From positions 708,238,336 to 708,302,335 of the forward strand of contig NC_057810.1 in NCBI RefSeq assembly GCF_018294505.1: a stretch of DNA of 64,000 nucleotides. The letters are read 5' to 3'. Of the stretch, positions 47,622 to 59,086 are shown one piece after another. Origin of the DNA: Triticum aestivum. Its lineage: Eukaryota > Streptophyta > Magnoliopsida > Poales > Poaceae. Each line of letters begins with the position of its first letter. Position 1 is the stretch's first letter. The position numbers and the translations under genes are program-made. The notes under the pieces were generated by a model. That model saw only the letters and a list, made by a program, of their open reading frames with translations, had not been told where the DNA came from and searched no databases.

Positions 47622-49047
47622 AACATCACGAGAGATGTACACACGTCCAGTGGATACATCAAGACATTTTACCCCTTTGTGTTGAGCACTATAACCAAGA
47701 AAGACACACTGTTTGGAGCGAAAGCTAAGTTTTCGAGAATTGTAGGGACGAAGGTTGGGCCAATAGGCACAACCAAACACCCGAAGAGTTTGATAATCAG
47801 GTGTGACATGCAAAAGGCGTTCAGTGGGTGTTTCATTGGAAATAGTTCGACTTGGCCACATATTAATGAGATGAACGGCGGTAAGAAAAGCTTCATTAGC
47901 GAGAAGAGCTAACCCTACTTCAACAACATGCCTATGCTTGCGTTCAGCAGAGCCGTTTTGTTGGTGTGCGTGAGGGCATGACACATGGTGAGATATACCT
48001 ATTTGTTGAAAGAAGGAATTTAGTTTTTCATATTCACCACCCCAGTCTGACTGCATGGCAAGAATTTTGCAATCAAACTTGCGTTCAACGAGGGCTTGAA
48101 AATTGTGGAAAACTTGAAACACATCTGAACGCTTTTTAAGAAGATATATCCAAGTATATTTGCTAAAGTCATCAATAAAGCTCACATAGTAAGAGTGTCT
48201 ACCAACAGAAGTGGGTGCTGGGCCCCAAACATCAGAGAAAATAAGTTGCAACGGTTTTGTAGACACACTAGTAGAGACAGGATATGGTAGTTGATGACTT
48301 TTTGCTTTTTGACATGAATCACACACAGTTTCTAAATTTCTCTCACCAACAACTGGGAGTTTATTCCTACTAAGAATTTGATGAACAGTAGCAAAAGACG
48401 GATGACCTAATCGACTATGCCACCTTTCAACAGAAAGCTTGATGGCACCATAGACTTGTTTATTGAATTTGCAATACTTGGGAAGCAACGAGTAGAGCCC
48501 TTGCACACAGATACCCCTATGAAGAACCCTCTTCGTGACCTGATCCTTGATCAAAAAGAAGAAAGGGTGAAACTCTAGAAACACATTATTATCAAGAGCA
48601 ATTCTATGGACAGATAGAAGATTCTTAGCAGCATTAGGAACATGCAAGATGTCATTGAGTTCAAGATTTGTGTGTGGGGTTTCAATGATTGATTTTCCAA
48701 TATGACTAATTTCCATACCTGGACCATTTGCAGCTGTGTAGATTTGATCATTGCCACGATACTTTTCATGCATCGTCAGCTTGTCCAGCTCTCCAGTGAT
48801 ATGATTAGTGGCACCTGTATCCATATACCAATTTGTATCTACACCATATGACATGTCAGCAGCGGCTGCAACTTTTTTCTCTGAGAGTTATCCTCAGCAT
48901 AGCGAAAATCACAATCTTTAGCTATGTGGTTTGTTCTTTTACTGATTTGGCACTTCCCTTCATATCCCTCGTAGCCCTAGAAATTGCGCCCCCGATTGTT
49001 GTTGCCGGGGGGCGTCTGTTGTTTCCACCGCGAGGATTGCCCTGGTA
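47622..49047 (-). pseudogene. Outer Copia gag C-terminus, protease and integrase
   Basis: From about 48854 an open frame reads protease (NWYMDTGATNHITGEL), GAG-pre-integrase (VERWHSRLGHPSF) and integrase (IFSDVWGPAPTSVGRHSYYV, SFIDDFSKYTWIYLLKKRSD, SDWGGEYEKLNSFFQQIGI, NGSAERKHRHVVE), up to the insertion at 47617. Upstream lie the end of gag and its zinc knuckle (KCQISKRTNHIAKDC), in which the second Cys of CCHC is replaced by Ser. An in-frame TAG near 48979, a frame slip in a C run near 49012 and one in an A run near 48870 separate the parts. This is a dead copy. Confidence 0.88.
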
Positions 49048-49052
49048 GTGGC

Positions 49053-50787
49053 TGTTGGGGAACGTTGCAGAAAATTAAAAATTTTCCTACGATTTCACCA
49101 AGATCCATCTATGAGTTCATCTAGCAACGAGTCAAGGGAGAGTGATTGCATCTACATACCACTTGTAGATCGCGTGCGGGAGCGTTCAATGGAACGGGGT
49201 TGTTGGAGTCGTACTCGCCGTGATTCAGATCACCGATGACCTAGTGCCGAACGGACAGCACCTTCGCGTTCAACACACGTACGGAGCGGATGACGTCTCC
49301 TCCTTCTTGATCTAGCAAGGAGGAAGGAGAGGTTGATGATGTTCCAGCAGCACGACGGCGTGGTGGTGGATGCAGCAGAACTCCGGCAGGGCTTCGCTAG
49401 GCAACTACGGGAGGAGGAGGAGGTGTAGCAGAGAGGGGAGGTGCCAAGGGCTTCAGGGTGCGGCCACCCCTCCCTCCCCTCCCTTTATATAGGAGCAAAA
49501 TAGGGGGGGGGAGGGCGCAGCCTTGCCCCTTCCTCCAAGGAAGGGGTGCGGCCAAGAGGGGGGAGGAGTCCATCCTCCCCAAGGCACCTCGGAGGTGCCT
49601 TCCCCCTTTAGAACTCTTCCCTCCCAAGTCTCCTTGGCGCATGGGCCCTTTTGGGGCTGGTGCCCTTGGCCCATAGGCGCACCCCCTACAGCCCATGTGG
49701 CCCCCGGGGCAGGTGGAGCCCCCCGGTGGACCCCCGGACCCCTTTCGGCACTCCCGGTACAATACCGATAATGCCCGAAATTTTTCCGGTGACCAAAATA
49801 AGACTTCCTATATATAAATCTTTACCTCCGGACCATTCCGGAACTCCTCGTGACGTCCGGGATCTCATCCGGGACTCCGAACAACATTCGGTTTGCTGCA
49901 TACTCATATTCATACAACCCTAGCGTCACCGAACCTTAAGTGTGTAGACCCTACGGGTTCGGGAGACATGCAGACATGACCGAGACGGCTCTCGGGCAAT
50001 AACCAACAGCGGGATCTGGATACCCATGTCGGCTCCCACATGCTCCTCGATGATTTCATCGGATGAACCACGATGTCGAGGATTCATACAACCCCGTATA
50101 CAATTCCCTTTGTCAATCGGTATTTTACTTGCCCGAGATTCGATCGTCGGTATCCCAATACCTCGTTCAATATCGTTACCGGCAAGTCACTTTACTCGTA
50201 CCGTAATGCATGATCCCGTGACTAGACACTTGGTCACTTTGAGCTCATTATGATGATGCACTACCGAGTGGGCCCAGTGATACCTCTCCGTCATACGGAG
50301 TGACAAATCCCAGTCTCGATCCGTGTCAACCCAACAGACACTTTCGGAGATACCTGTAATGCACCTTTATAGTCACCCAGTTACGTTGTGACGTTTGGTA
50401 CACCCAAAGAACTCCTACGGTATCCGGGAGTTACACGATCTCATGGTCTAAGGAAGGGATACTTGACATTGGAAAAGCTCTAGCAAAACGAACTACACGA
50501 TCTTGTGCTATTCTTAGGATTGGGTCTTGTCCATCACGTCATTCTCCTAATGACGTGATCCCGTTGTCAATGACATCTGATGTCCATAGTCAGGAAACCA
50601 TGACTATCTGTTGACCAACGAGCTAGTCAACTAGAGGCTTACTAGGGACGTATTGTAGTCTATATATTCACACGTGTATTACGATTTCCGGATAATACAA
50701 TTATAGCATGAATAAAAGACAATTATCATGAACAAGGAAATATAATAATAATGCTTTTATTATTGCCTCTAGGGCATATTTCCAACA
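49053..50787 (-). repeat. 3' LTR of the single BARE/Angela-like element
   Basis: Minus strand starts TGTTGGAAATATGCCCTAGA and ends CCCCAACA. It is followed inward by the purine tract GCAAGTGGGAGAC. Confidence 0.95.
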
Positions 50788-50819
50788 GTCTCCCACTTGC
50801 ACTAGAGTCAATAATCTAG

Positions 50820-53800
50820 TTACATTGTGATGAATCGAACACCCATAGAGTTCTGGTGTTGATCATGTTTTGCCCGCGGAAGAGGTTTAGTCAATGGATC
50901 TGCGACATTCAGATCCGTATGCACTTTACAAATTTCTATGTCTCCATCTTGAACATTTTCACGGATGGAGTTGAAGCGACGCTTGATGTGCCTGGTCTTC
51001 TTGTGAAACCTGGGCTCCTTGGCAAGTGCAATAGCTCCAGTGTTGTCACAGAAGAGTTTGATCGGCCCCGACGCATTGGGTATGACTCCTAGGTCGGTGA
51101 TGAACTCCTTCACCCAAATTGCTTCATGCGCTACCTCCGAGGCTGCCATGTACTCCGCTTCACATGTAGATCCCGCCACGACGCTCTGCTTGCAGCTGCA
51201 CCAGCTAACTGCTCCACCATTCAACATGTACACGTATCCGGTTTGTGACTTAGAGTCATCCAGATCTGTGTCGAAGCTAGCGTCGACGTAACCCTTTACG
51301 ACGAGCTCTTCGTCACCTCCATAAACGAGAAACATGTCCTTTGTCCTTTTCAGGTACTTCAGGATATTCTTGACCGCTGTCCAGTGTTCCTTGCCGGGAT
51401 TACTTTGATACCTTCCTACCAAACTTACGGCAAGGTTTACATCAGGTCTGGTACACAGCATGGCATACATAATAGATCCTATGGCTGAGGCATAGGGGAT
51501 GACGCTCATCTCTTCTTTATCTTTTGCCGTGGTCGGGCATTGAGCTAAGCTCAATCTCACACCTTGCAGTACAGGCAAGAACCCTTTCTTGGACTGATAC
51601 ATTTTGAACTTCTTCAAAATCTTATCAAGGTATGTGCTTTGTGAAAGACCTATGAGGCGTCTCGATCTATCTCTATAGATCTTGATGCCTAATATATAAG
51701 CAGCTTCTCCAAGGTCCTTCATTGAAAAACTTTTATTCAAGTAGGCCTTAATGCTGTCCAAGAGTTCTATATCATTTCCCATCAAAAGTATGTCATCTAC
51801 ATATAATATGAGAAATGCTACAGAGCTCCCACTCACTTTCTTGTAAACGCAGGCTTCTCCATAAGTCTGCATAAACCCAAACGCTTTGATCATCTCATCA
51901 AAGCGAATGTTCCAACTCCGAGATGCTTGCACCAGCCCATAAATGGATCGCTGGAGCTTGCATACTTTGTTAGCATTCTTAGGATCGACAAAACCTTCTG
52001 GCTGCATCATATACAACTCTTCCTTAAGATAACCGTTAAGGAACGCTGTTTTGACGTCCATCTGCCATATCTCATAATCATAGTATGCGGCAATTGCTAA
52101 CATGATTCGAACGGACTTAAGCTTCGCTACGGGAGAGAAAGTCTCATCGTAGTCAATCCCTTGAACTTGTTGATAACCCTTAGCGACAAGTCGAGCTTTA
52201 TAGATGGTAACATTATCATCCGCGTCCGTCTTCTTCTTAAAGATCCATTTATTTTCTATCGCTCGCCGATCATCGGGCAAGTCTGTCAAAGTCCATACTT
52301 TGTTTTCATACATGGATCCTATCTCGGATTGCATGGCTTCGAGCCATTTGTTGGAGTCTAGGCCCGCCATCGCTTCTTCATAGTTCGAAGGTTCACCGTT
52401 GTCTAACAACATGATTTCCAGGACAGGGTTGCCGTACCACTCTGGTGTGGAACATGTCCTAGTAGACCTACGAAGTTCAGTAGCAACTTGATCCGAAGTA
52501 CCTTGATCATCATCATTAATTTCCTCTTCAGTTGGTGTAGGCATCACAGGAACATTTTCCTGAGATGCACTACTATCCCGTTCAAGAGGTAGTACTTCAT
52601 CGAGTTCTACTTTCCTCCCACTTACTTCTTTCGAGAGAAACTCTTTTTCCAGAAAGGATCCGTTCTTGGCAACAAAGATCTTGCCCTCGGATCTTAAGTA
52701 GAAGGTATACCCAATGGTTTCCTTAGGGTATCCTATGAAGACGCATTTTTCCGACTTGGGTTCGAGCTTTTCAGGTTGAAGTTTCTTGACATAAGCATCG
52801 CATCCCCAAAATTTTAGAAACGATAGCTTAGGTTTCTTCCCAAACAATAATTCATACGGTGTCGTCTCAACAGATTTAGACGGTGCCCTATTTAAAGTGA
52901 ATGTAGCTGTCTTTAGAGCGTATCCCCAAAATTATAGCGGTAAATCGGTAAGAGACATCATAGATCGCACCATATCCAATAGAGTGTGATTACGACGTTC
53001 GGACACACCGTTACGCTGAGGTGTTCCAGGCGGCGTGAGTTGTGAAACGATTCCACATTTTCTTAAGTGTGTACCAAATTCGTGACTTAAATATTCTCCT
53101 CCACGATCTGATCGTAAGAATTTTATCTTTCGGTCACGTTGATTCTCTACTTCATTCTGAAATTCCTTGAACTTTTCAAAGGTCTCAGACTTGTGTTTCA
53201 TCAAGTAGACATACCCATATCTACTCAAGTCATCAGTGAGAGTGAGAACATAACGATATCCTCCGCGAGCCTCAACACTCATTGGACCGCACACATCGGT
53301 ATGTATGATTTCCAATAAGTTGGTTGCTCGCTCCATTGTTCCGGAGAACGGAGTCTTGGTCATCTTGCCCATGAGGCATGGTTCACATGTGTCAAATGAT
53401 TCATAATCAAGAGACTCTAAAAGTCCATCAGCATGGAGCTGCTTCATGCGCTTGACACCAATGTGACCAAGGCGGTAGTGCCACAAGTATGTGGGACTAT
53501 CGTTATCAACTTTACATCTTTTGGTATTCACACTATGAACATGTGTAACATTACGTTCGAGATTCATTAAGAATAAACCATTGACCATCGGAGCATGACC
53601 ATAAAACATTTCTCTCATATAAATAGAACAACCATTATTCTCGGATTTAAATGAGTAGCCATCTCGTATTAAACGAGATCCTGATACAATGTTCATGCTC
53701 AAACTTGGCACTAAATAACAATTATTGAGGTTTAAAACTAATCCCGTAGGTAAATGTAGAGGTAGCGTGCTGACGGCGATCACATCAACCTTGGAACCAT

Positions 53801-54800
53801 TCCCGACGCGCATCGTCACCTCGTCCTTCGCCAGTCTCCGCTTATTCCGCAGCTCCTGCTGTGAGTTACAAATATGAGGAACGGCACCAGTATCAAATAC
53901 CCAGGAGTTACTACGAGTACTGGTAAGGTACACATCAATTACATGTATATCAAATATACCTTTAGTGTTGCCGGCCTTCTTGTCTGCTAAGTATTTGGGG
54001 CAGTTTCGCTTCCAGTGACCCTTCCCTTTGCAATAAAAGCACTCAGTCTCAGGCTTGGGTCCATTCTTTGACTTCTTCCTGGCAACTTGCTTACCGGGCG
54101 TGGCAACCTCCTTGCCGTCCTTCTTGAAGTTCTTCTTGCCCTTGACCTTCTTGAACTTAGTGGTTTTATTGACCATCAACACTTGATGTTCTTTCTTGAT
54201 TTCAACCTCTGCTGACTTTAGCATTGAAAATACTTCAGGAATAGTTTTCACCATCCCCTGCATATTGTAGTTCATCACAAAGCTCTTGTAGCTTGGTGGG
54301 AGCGACTGAAGGATTCTGTCAATGACCGCCTCGTCCGGGAGGTTAATGTCCAGCTGGGACAGGCGGTTGTGCAACCCAGACATTTTGAGTATGTGCTCAC
54401 TGACAGAACTATTTTCCTCCATCTTACAACTGTAGAACTTGTCAGAGACTTCATATCTCTCGACCCGGGCATGAGCTTGGAAAACTAGTTTCAGCTCCTC
54501 GAACATCTCATATGCTCCGTGTCGCTCAAAACGATTTTGGAGCCCCGGTTCTATGCTGTAAAGCATGCCGCACTGAACGAGGGAGTAATCATCAACACGT
54601 GACTGCCAAGCGTTCATAACGTCTTGGTTCTCTGGGATGGGTGCTTCACCTAGCGGTGCTTCTAGGACATATTGTTTCCTGGCAGCTATGAGGATAATCC
54701 TCAGGTTCCGGACCCAGTCCGAATAGTTGCTGCCATCATCTTTCAGCTTGGTTTTCTCTAGGAACGCGTTGAAGTTCATGTTGACATGAGCGTTGGCCAT
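50820..54800 (-). pseudogene. gag-pol of the single element, one nonsense codon
   Basis: Gag starts MANAHVNMNFNAFLEKTKLK at 54800 and the frame runs through the CCHC knuckle (CFYCKGKGHWKRNCP), protease (WVFDTGAVPHIC) and integrase (HTDVCGPMSVEARGG) to a stop at 52932. There MSLTDLPL is followed by TAA, where the tandem copies read SFWGYAL. The same frame continues to RT (YVDDILLMGND) and RNase H, ending MGVRFITM at 50820. Apart from this codon the polyprotein is open, so it is the least damaged of the three copies. The protease site neighbour is PHIC where the others have AHIC. Confidence 0.93.
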
Positions 54801-56095
54801 TTGATCTACAAGATATATTTGCAAAGGTTTTAGACTAAGTTCATGATAATTAAGTTCATCTAATCAAATTATTTTAATGAACTCCCACTCAGATTAGACA
54901 TCCTCTAGTCATCTAAGTGTTACACGATCCGAGTCGACTAGGCCGTGTCCGATCATCATGTGAGACGGACTAGTCATCGTCGGTGAACATTCTCATGTTG
55001 ATCGTATCTTCCATACCACTCGTGTTCGACCTTTCGGTCTCCGTGTTCCGAGGCCATGTCTGTACATGCTAGGCTCGTCAAGTTAACCCTAAGTGTTTTG
55101 CATGTGTAAAACTGTCTTACACCCGTTGTATGTGAACGTAAGGATCTATCACACCCGATCATCACGTGGTGCTTCGAAACGACGAACTTTAGCAACGGTG
55201 CACAGTTAGGGGAGAACACTTCTTGAAATTGTTGTGAGGGATCATTTTATTTACTACCGTCGTTCTAAGTAAACAAGATGCATAAACATAATAAACATCA
55301 CATGCAATTATATAGTAGTGACATGATATGGCCAATATCATATAGCTCCTTTGATCTCCATCTTCGGGGCTCCATGATCATCCTGTCACCGGCATGACAC
55401 CATGATCTCCATCATCATGATCTCCATCATCGTGTCTTCATGAAGTTGTCACGCCAACGACTACTTCTACTTCTATGGCTAACGTGTTTAGCAATAAAGT
55501 AAAGTAATTTACATGGCGTTCTTCAATGACACGCAGGTCATACAAAAATAAAGACAACTCCTATGGCTCCTGCCGGTTGTCATACTCATCGACATGCAAG
55601 CCGTGATTCCTATTACAAGAACATGATCTCATACATCACATATATCATTCATCATTCATCACAACTTTGGCCATATCATATCACAAAACACTTGCTGCAA
55701 AAACAAGTTAGACGTCCTCTAATTGTTGTTGCAAGTTTTACGTGGCTGCAATAGGGTTCTAGCAAGAACGTTTTCTTACCTACGTGAAAGCCACAACGTG
55801 ATTTGTCAACTTCTATTTAACCTTCATAAGGACCCTTTTCATCGAATCGGCTCCAACTAAAGTGGGAGAGACAGACACCTGCTAGCCACCTTATGCAATT
55901 GATGCATGTCAGTCGGTGGAACCAGTCTCACGTAAGCGTACGTGTAAGGTCGGTCCGGGCCGCTTCATCCCACAATACCGCTGAAGCAAGATAAGACTAG
56001 TCGCGACAAGAAAGTTGACAACATCTACGCCCACAACAAATTGTGTTCTACTCATGCAATAGAGAACTACGCATAGACCTAGCTCATGATGCCAC

Positions 56096-57834
56096 TATTG
56101 GGGAACGTTGCAGAAAATTAAATTTTTTCCTATGATTTCACCAAGATCCATCTATGAGTTCATCTAGCAACGAGTCAAGGGAGAGTGATTGCATCTACAT
56201 ACCACTTGTAGATTGCGTGCGGCAGCGTTCAATGGAACGGGGTTGTTGGAGTCGTACTCGCCGTGATTCAGATCACCGATGACCTAGTGCCGAACGGACA
56301 GCACCTCCGCGTTCAACACACGTACGGAGCGGATGACGTCTCCTCCTTCTTGATCCAGCAAGGAGGAAGGAGAGGTTGATGATGATCCAACAGCACGACG
56401 GCGTGGTGGTGGATGCAGCAGAACTCCGGCAGGGCTTCGCTAAGCAACTACGGGAGGAGGAGGAGGTGTAGCAGAGAGGGGAGGTGCCAAGGGCTTCAGG
56501 GTGCGGCCACCCCTCCCTCCCCTCCCTTTATATAGGAGCAAAAGAGGGGGAGGGCGCAGCCTTGCCCCTTCCTCCAAGGAAGGGGTGCGGCCAAGAGGGG
56601 GGAGGAGTCCATCCTCCCCAAGGCGCCTCGGAGGTGCCTTCCCCCTTTAGAACTCTTCCCTCCCATGTCTCCTTGGCGCATGGGCCCTTTTGGCGCATGT
56701 GCCCTTGGCCCATATGGGCCAAGGCGCACCCCCTACAGCCCATGTGGCCCCCGGGGCAGGTGGACCCCCCCGGTGGACCCCCGGACCCCTTTCGGCACTC
56801 CCGGTACAATACCGATAATGCCCGAAATTTTTCCGGTGCCCAAAATAAGACTTCCTATATATAAATCTTTACCTCCGGACCATTCCGGAACTCCTCATGA
56901 CGTCCGGGATCTCATCCGGGACTCCAAACAACATTCGGTTTACTGCATACTCATATTCATACAACCCTAGCGTCACCGAACCTTAAGTGTGTAGACCCTA
57001 CGGGTTCGGGAGACATGCAGACATGACCGAGACGGCTCTCGGGCAATAACCAACAGCGGGATCTGGATACCCATGTCGGCTCCCACATTCTCCTCGATGA
57101 TTTCATCGGATGAACCACGATGTCGAGGATTCATACAACCCCGTATACAATTCCCTTTGTCAATCGGTATTTTACTTGCCCGAGATTCGATCGTCGGTAT
57201 CCCAATACCTCGTTCAATATCGTTACCGGCAAGTCACTTTACTCGTACCGTAATGCATGATCCCGTGACTAGACACTTGGTCACTTTGAGCTCATTATGA
57301 TGATGCACTACCGAGTGGGCCCAGTGATACCTCTCCGTCATACGGAGTGACAAATCCCAGTCTCGATCCGTGTCAACCCAACAGACACTTTCGGAGATAC
57401 CTGTAATGCACCTTTATAGTCACCCAGTTACGTTGTGACGTTTGGTACACCCAAAGAACTCCTACGGTATCCGGGAGTTACACGATCTCATGGTCTAAGG
57501 AAGGGATACTTGACATTGGAAAAGCTCTAGCAAAACGAACTACACGATCTTGTGCTATGCTTAGGATTGGGTCTTGTCCATCACGTCATTCTCCTAATGA
57601 CGTGATCCCGTTGTCAATGACATCTGATGTCCATAGTCAGGAAACCATGACTATCTGTTGACCAACGAGCTAGTCAACTAGAGGCTTACTAGGGACGTAT
57701 TGTAGTCTATATATTCACACGTGTATTACGATTTCCGGATAATACAATTATAGCATGAATAAAAGACAATTATCATGAACAAGGAAATATAATAATAATG
57801 CTTTTATTATTGCCTCTAGGGCATATTTCCAACA
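56096..57834 (-). repeat. 5' LTR of the single BARE/Angela-like element
   Basis: Nearly identical to 49053-50787 apart from a few substitutions and small indels. Its outer end beside the internal region has TA in place of TG. Confidence 0.95.
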
Positions 57835-57839
57835 GTGGC

Positions 57840-58758
57840 CGCCACCCCCACCAGAATAGCTGCCACCACCACCGTTGTGGTAGCCGCCGCCACCACTGTT
57901 GTTTGGATGGTAGCCGCCGCCACTGCCCTGGTTGCCGCTGCTGTTGTGGTAGCCACCGCCACCACCATACTGGCCTCCGCCTCCTCCGTACTGGCCGCCT
58001 CCACCACGGGATCCACCACCACCTCCACCACTCCGCTGGTTTTGGTAGGTTTTGGTGTTTTCCTGGCGACCACGAGATGTAGTATTCGCCGATGACTTGA
58101 ATGATCCGACGTTTGTTCCATGGAACATCTCGACCCGCTAATCGAAGTTTGCTACCATGGAGAAAAGGATGTCTACGGAGACCGGTTCTGTCCTTGCATC
58201 GAGCGCCGAGATAATGGGCTGGTATTCCATGTCTAACCCGGCGATGATGAAGGAGAGCAGTTCATCCTCGCCGATCAGCTTGCCCGCCGCTGCAAGCTCG
58301 TCGGAGAGGGCATGCATGTGACCAAAGTATGCAGCCGCCGTCTGGGAGCCCTTCTGGGCATTGGTGAGGGTGGCTCGTATGTTGTTGGCGCGTGAGAGAG
58401 ATATGGCCGAGAACATGTTCCCAAGCGATGTCCAGATCGCATGTGATTTCTCAAGCGAAGCAACCTAGACGAGAACTTCTTTGGATAGGTTTCTGAGGAG
58501 GTAAGCGACGATTTGTTGGTCTTGGATGAGTCATTGGGAGTAGGCAGGGTTCACAACAACCTGATCCTTCCCTTCGGCGTTTTTGGTGGTAAGGGTTTTT
58601 GGTGGTTCTTCAATGGTTTGATCTAGGTAGCCGAAGAGGCCGGCACCCATGATCTGCGATCTTGCCTGTGCGTGCTATAAGATGTAATTGGTTCGGGTAA
58701 GAGGCTCGAAGGTGTTGTAGTTGAGGCTGGAGTTGACGGCGGAGGAAGAAGAAGACAT
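57840..58758 (-). pseudogene. Outer Copia gag, N-terminal part
   Basis: Starts with ATG at 58758 (MSSSSSAVNSSLNYNTFEPL). The UBN2-type capsid region reads [20 protein letters not shown], then [40 protein letters not shown] and [21 protein letters not shown] Gly-rich tail (GGGGQYGGGGGQYGGGGGYH) leads to the insertion at 57834. The frame has stops where the family has Trp: after NYIL, after NPAYSQ and after KEVLV, and another after VANFD. The Gly-rich stretch is the nucleic-acid-binding tail of this Copia gag, not a separate glycine-rich protein gene. Confidence 0.88.
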
Positions 58759-58865
58759 GGCTGAAAGCGGGCTAGGGTTTTGGTGCAGGTGGAAGGAAGG
58801 TGGCTAGGGTTCTTGGCGCAGGCAGATCGATCTAGATGTGGCGGAAGAGGTTGCTCTGTATACCA

Positions 58866-59086
58866 TGAAAGATTTTGGGTAAGTGTTCCTACTCCCAACA
58901 GGGGAGCCGCATAGGTTATATATTGACTGATGACTTGTGTTACAAGAGTTGGCAGAGTCTTATCTAACCAACACGAGATATTACAGGAGATCTTAAACAG
59001 GAGATAGAAGGAGATACAACACCTAACTACTCCAACGAGATATAAGAGATACTCGGCCCAACAGCCTCATAACAATGTGTTTAACA
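58866..59086 (-). repeat. 5' LTR of the outer Copia element
   Basis: Partner of 29237-29457. The target duplication AGATG follows at 59087-59091, and the primer-binding site lies at about 58853-58865 on the minus strand. Confidence 0.95.

Larger units (their letters stand above)
49053..57834 (-). mobile_element. Single BARE/Angela-like Copia element
   Basis: LTRs 49053-50787 and 56096-57834 flank an internal region of 5308 bp. The target duplication GTGGC is at 49048-49052 and 57835-57839. The right LTR starts TATTGGGGAACG instead of TGTTGGGG, a point change in the terminal dinucleotide. The family is the same as the tandem element, but both LTRs share many differences from it (for example GAGTCAAGGGAGAGTGATTG), so it is another subfamily or lineage. 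It split the gag gene of the outer Copia. Confidence 0.95.
29237..59086 (-). mobile_element. Outer Copia LTR retrotransposon, host of two nested insertions
   Basis: LTRs of 221 bp lie at 29237-29457 (3') and 58866-59086 (5'). The target duplication AGATG is at 29232-29236 and 59087-59091. Beside the 5' LTR the minus strand reads TGGTATACAGAGC, close to the initiator-Met tRNA primer site TGGTATCAGAGC. Beside the 3' LTR is a purine tract TTAAGGGAGGA. Removing the nested insertions (31801-47616 and 49053-57834, each with its 5-bp duplication) leaves about 5.24 kb, a normal Copia size. The coding order on the minus strand is gag, protease, integrase, RT, RNase H. It inserted into the LRR exon of the NLR. 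Coding regions contain several stops and frameshifts. Confidence 0.95.

Noticed and set aside
57748..58128. Glycine-rich protein gene
   Set aside because: The Gly-rich run is the nucleic-acid-binding tail of the outer Copia gag and is continuous with its capsid region.
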